Under the pieces are notes generated by a model. That model was not told where the DNA came from. It was given only the letters and a program-made list of their open reading frames with translations, and made no database searches. From Tubiluchus corallicola (taxonomy: Eukaryota > Priapulida > Priapulimorpha > Priapulimorphida > Tubiluchidae), in assembly GCA_030141605.1 (NCBI GenBank), contig JAQGDQ010000072.1, positions 653,672-717,671 of the forward strand: a stretch of 64,000 nt of DNA, read 5' to 3'. Position numbers and translations under genes: made by a program. Shown piece by piece: positions 61,848 through 64,000 of this stretch; position 1 is the stretch's first letter, and every line of letters starts with the position of its first letter.

Positions 61848-64000
61848 ACTCTGGCAATTGCTGAATTTTAAGCAAAAATTTCCAAAAACATAAATAAAAC
61901 AAAAATAATTTCTCTAAAAATTATTTTTGATATTTGACAGAATTACAAACCATAACATCATCGTAGTCGTCATCATCGTCATCTTCGTTGTCATCGTCAT
62001 TCTCATCATCGTCATCATCAGGCTCAGGCAATTCATCATCATCCTGTAGCTCAGCTAAAAGAGCAGTCTGCCGGCAGGAGTCCAATAAATCATTATCTGA
62101 ATCACTGACACAAATAACATAGTTATAATTTACCCTTTTAGATACAACTTTGTATTTCCATCAAATAGCAATGAATCTTATTCTAAAGCTTGACATCGTG
62201 AGCTGATTAAAACAATCTCAGTTAGCTATAACATCCTACAATGCATCATACATCAAACACACACACATTAAGTGAAGCGTGACTTTCAAAGCAAATTGTT
62301 CACAGTAACAAGAACAATAACAATGCAAGTACATACTAGACATGCTATTCCAGAAAATAAAAATCAAATTAAATAAACACAGTAACACAGTATAAAAGAC
62401 GCAAGTGTTCACAATCTCACCTAGATGTAGTCGAGGCAAGACTCATTGTGAGTGCTTGGGACAAAGTGGTACCACCACTGGCAGCTACACTTGGTGCTTG
62501 AGAATTCTGCTGACTATTTGTTGTATTGAGACTGGGGAAACTTTGAGCTGTACTGAGAGGTCCTGCAATGTTGAATATATCATAAGTAAAAACACACACA
62601 AAAATGCATAGTAAAAAATTAGCACGAGCAAAAATTTTATTAAGTAAGCATTTTGGTGACAAGCTAACAAACTTAAGTGGCAAAAACTCATCTTAATTTT
62701 AACCAGTTTTAGAACTATAGCTACAACCTATCTATTGAATACAGATCTGTTAAAAATTGCTAACATACCCTCGCCAGGTAGGTTAGAAGACAAAGCAAGT
62801 CGAACAAGGCTGCTAGCATTATTTGCTCCACGAGTCAAAGCCATGTTGTTGACAGAATTATTTGGTGCATTACCAGACTGTCGGCGACGTGCAGCAGCTG
62901 CAAAGGTCTCCAACAAGCTCACAGTTGCTTCCAAGCTACTCGACAAATTCGGTACAGAGACACTCATTGGACTGCCTCCACCGCGGCTGGATGATGAAGT
63001 TGATGTTGGAGTGGTGCCATCACCCCTCTTGCTTGAGCCACTTGGAGGTATTTTCTCACGGCGTTTCTCACTGATTCTCTTCAGCAGCGTTTTTTCTTCA
63101 TTACGACGCTGATGGTGCTCATGTGTGGACATTAGTGAAGAGGCATAGGATGATTCTAGCAACTTATTAGGTGGTGTCGGTACTGCTGCTGCTGCTCCTG
63201 AAAAGTTGATCAAAGTTATTTAAATGATTTTTTTTATACAAATCAAATTGACAAACATTATTTAACTACTGGCTAACTACCACAGGTCTTAGGTGACACA
63301 AAAGTCTCACATCCATTTTCCTTAATTTTTGTTCCTATCAAGGTAATAAGTAACAGATAACTGACTACTATAACTTTACAACGTACCGGACTCATCTGCT
63401 GTTTGCACTAGCACAGCGGTTTCAGTATTAACAGAGGTAGCTGTTGCATTTTGTGGCTCTTCTCCCGAATCAACAGTCACAGTAACTAGGGCTTCAGCAC
63501 TCGCTAAATTCAATACCGATTCTGCCACGGCCTCAGCTGCCTCCTGTAGAATAAAAGTTTCTTTTAAAATCATTTTTTAAAGCGACTATGTATTTAAAAA
63601 TAACCTTCTCTTGTCTATCATTTCAACAGCCATTTTCAATGGTTTCTGCTTAATCATCTTTTTTTCTACTTTGTTTGGCACCAGTAATAAGATTTTAATG
63701 ACAGATCAGCATTCCCCTCCAAAGTTTTCTAGCCAAATTCTATTATAGCACCTTTGATGTAACTTTAGATGGTAGACTATCAGCAGATGCCGCTTGCTCA
63801 GTGGCAGCAACAGAGGATACACCTTTCTTCTCCATGGCTTCAGGTAAACTTGGAGTGGAGCTGCTCTTACTGCGGCTAGAAGAAAGTACTGGTATTTTGC
63901 CTAATGCATCGGCCCTGCGAATATTGCCTGCAAAGACAACCAACATTTTTTCACTCTCAGCTCCTTAGAAATTCAAAAAAGGGCTGCAACTCTTGACAAA
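61848..64000. repeat. Tandem segmental duplication, copy 2 (truncated by window end)
   Basis: Repeats 59403-61558 almost base for base. It begins at ACTCTGGCAATTGCTG; the DNA just before each copy differs, which fixes the breakpoint. Confidence 0.95.
61951..63927 (-). CDS. HECTD1: HECTD1 internal exons, copy 2 (gene continues beyond window)
   Basis: Exons on the minus strand: 63927-63752, 63543-63387, 63197-62769, 62562-62421 and 62104-61951. They encode the same protein segment as copy 1, with one alanine fewer in the GAAAA run. Being upstream on the minus strand, this copy would be transcribed first, and it is contiguous with whatever HECTD1 sequence lies to the right of the window. The segment sits between the Mib-HERC2/SUN-like middle and the HECT domain in the family and is disordered and Ser/Thr-rich; the acidic tract ends the last exon. 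Neither the N-terminal ankyrin repeats nor the catalytic HECT domain is visible here. Confidence 0.85.

Noticed and set aside
1-64000. CRISPR arrays, operons, or prokaryotic defence systems
   Set aside because: All real genes have spliceosomal introns and metazoan families; no regular spacer-repeat array was seen.

Overview
The window is animal nuclear DNA. It is AT-rich, has short exons with GT..AG introns and metazoan gene families, and is littered with small DNA transposons. No bacterial or organellar gene organisation is seen. The gene content (PTBP, Asterix, CACHD1, HECTD1) fits any metazoan; the short AT-rich introns and the hAT/Tigger/Gypsy/LINE debris suggest an invertebrate, perhaps a sponge, but that placement is a guess.

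Layout: (1) 325-6454, + strand: the 3' half of a polypyrimidine tract-binding protein gene (RRM3, RRM4 and the exact C-terminus), including a 34-nt exon whose loss creates an immediate stop. (2) 10959-14166, - strand: a complete four-exon Asterix/WDR83OS gene (114 aa). (3) 18119-21269: a transposon graveyard with a LINE reverse transcriptase fragment, Ty3/Gypsy pol debris and the 3' end of a hAT element. (4) 23181-46583, + strand: a complete 25-exon CACHD1-like gene (1379 codons plus stop, all splice phases consistent). Its introns hold at least five TIR or foldback elements, a Tigger transposase fragment and a tRNA-like SINE head. (5) 51182-53353, + strand: a single-exon CDS for a 723-aa transmembrane adaptor with a CxxC juxtamembrane pair and about twenty tyrosine motifs, many fitting the Csk SH2 preference. 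It looks like Cbp/PAG by architecture and is the best candidate for something undescribed. (6) 55.7-55.9 kb: another LINE fragment; 57.3-59.25 kb: a GC-rich island and interlocked inverted repeats with G/T-rich and C/A-rich arms. (7) 59403-64000, - strand: five HECTD1 exons present twice in direct tandem (period about 2.44 kb, almost identical). The splice phase at the junction is incompatible and no HECT-domain exons follow, so this is a recent partial duplication or an assembly artefact.

The genes do not form a functional cluster. PTBP is a splicing regulator, Asterix an ER membrane-protein chaperone subunit, CACHD1 a calcium-channel alpha2delta-like membrane protein, the adaptor probably a scaffold for tyrosine-kinase signalling, and HECTD1 a ubiquitin ligase. 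All exon boundaries were read by eye from splice consensus, reading phase and resemblance to known families; no alignment or transcript data were available.
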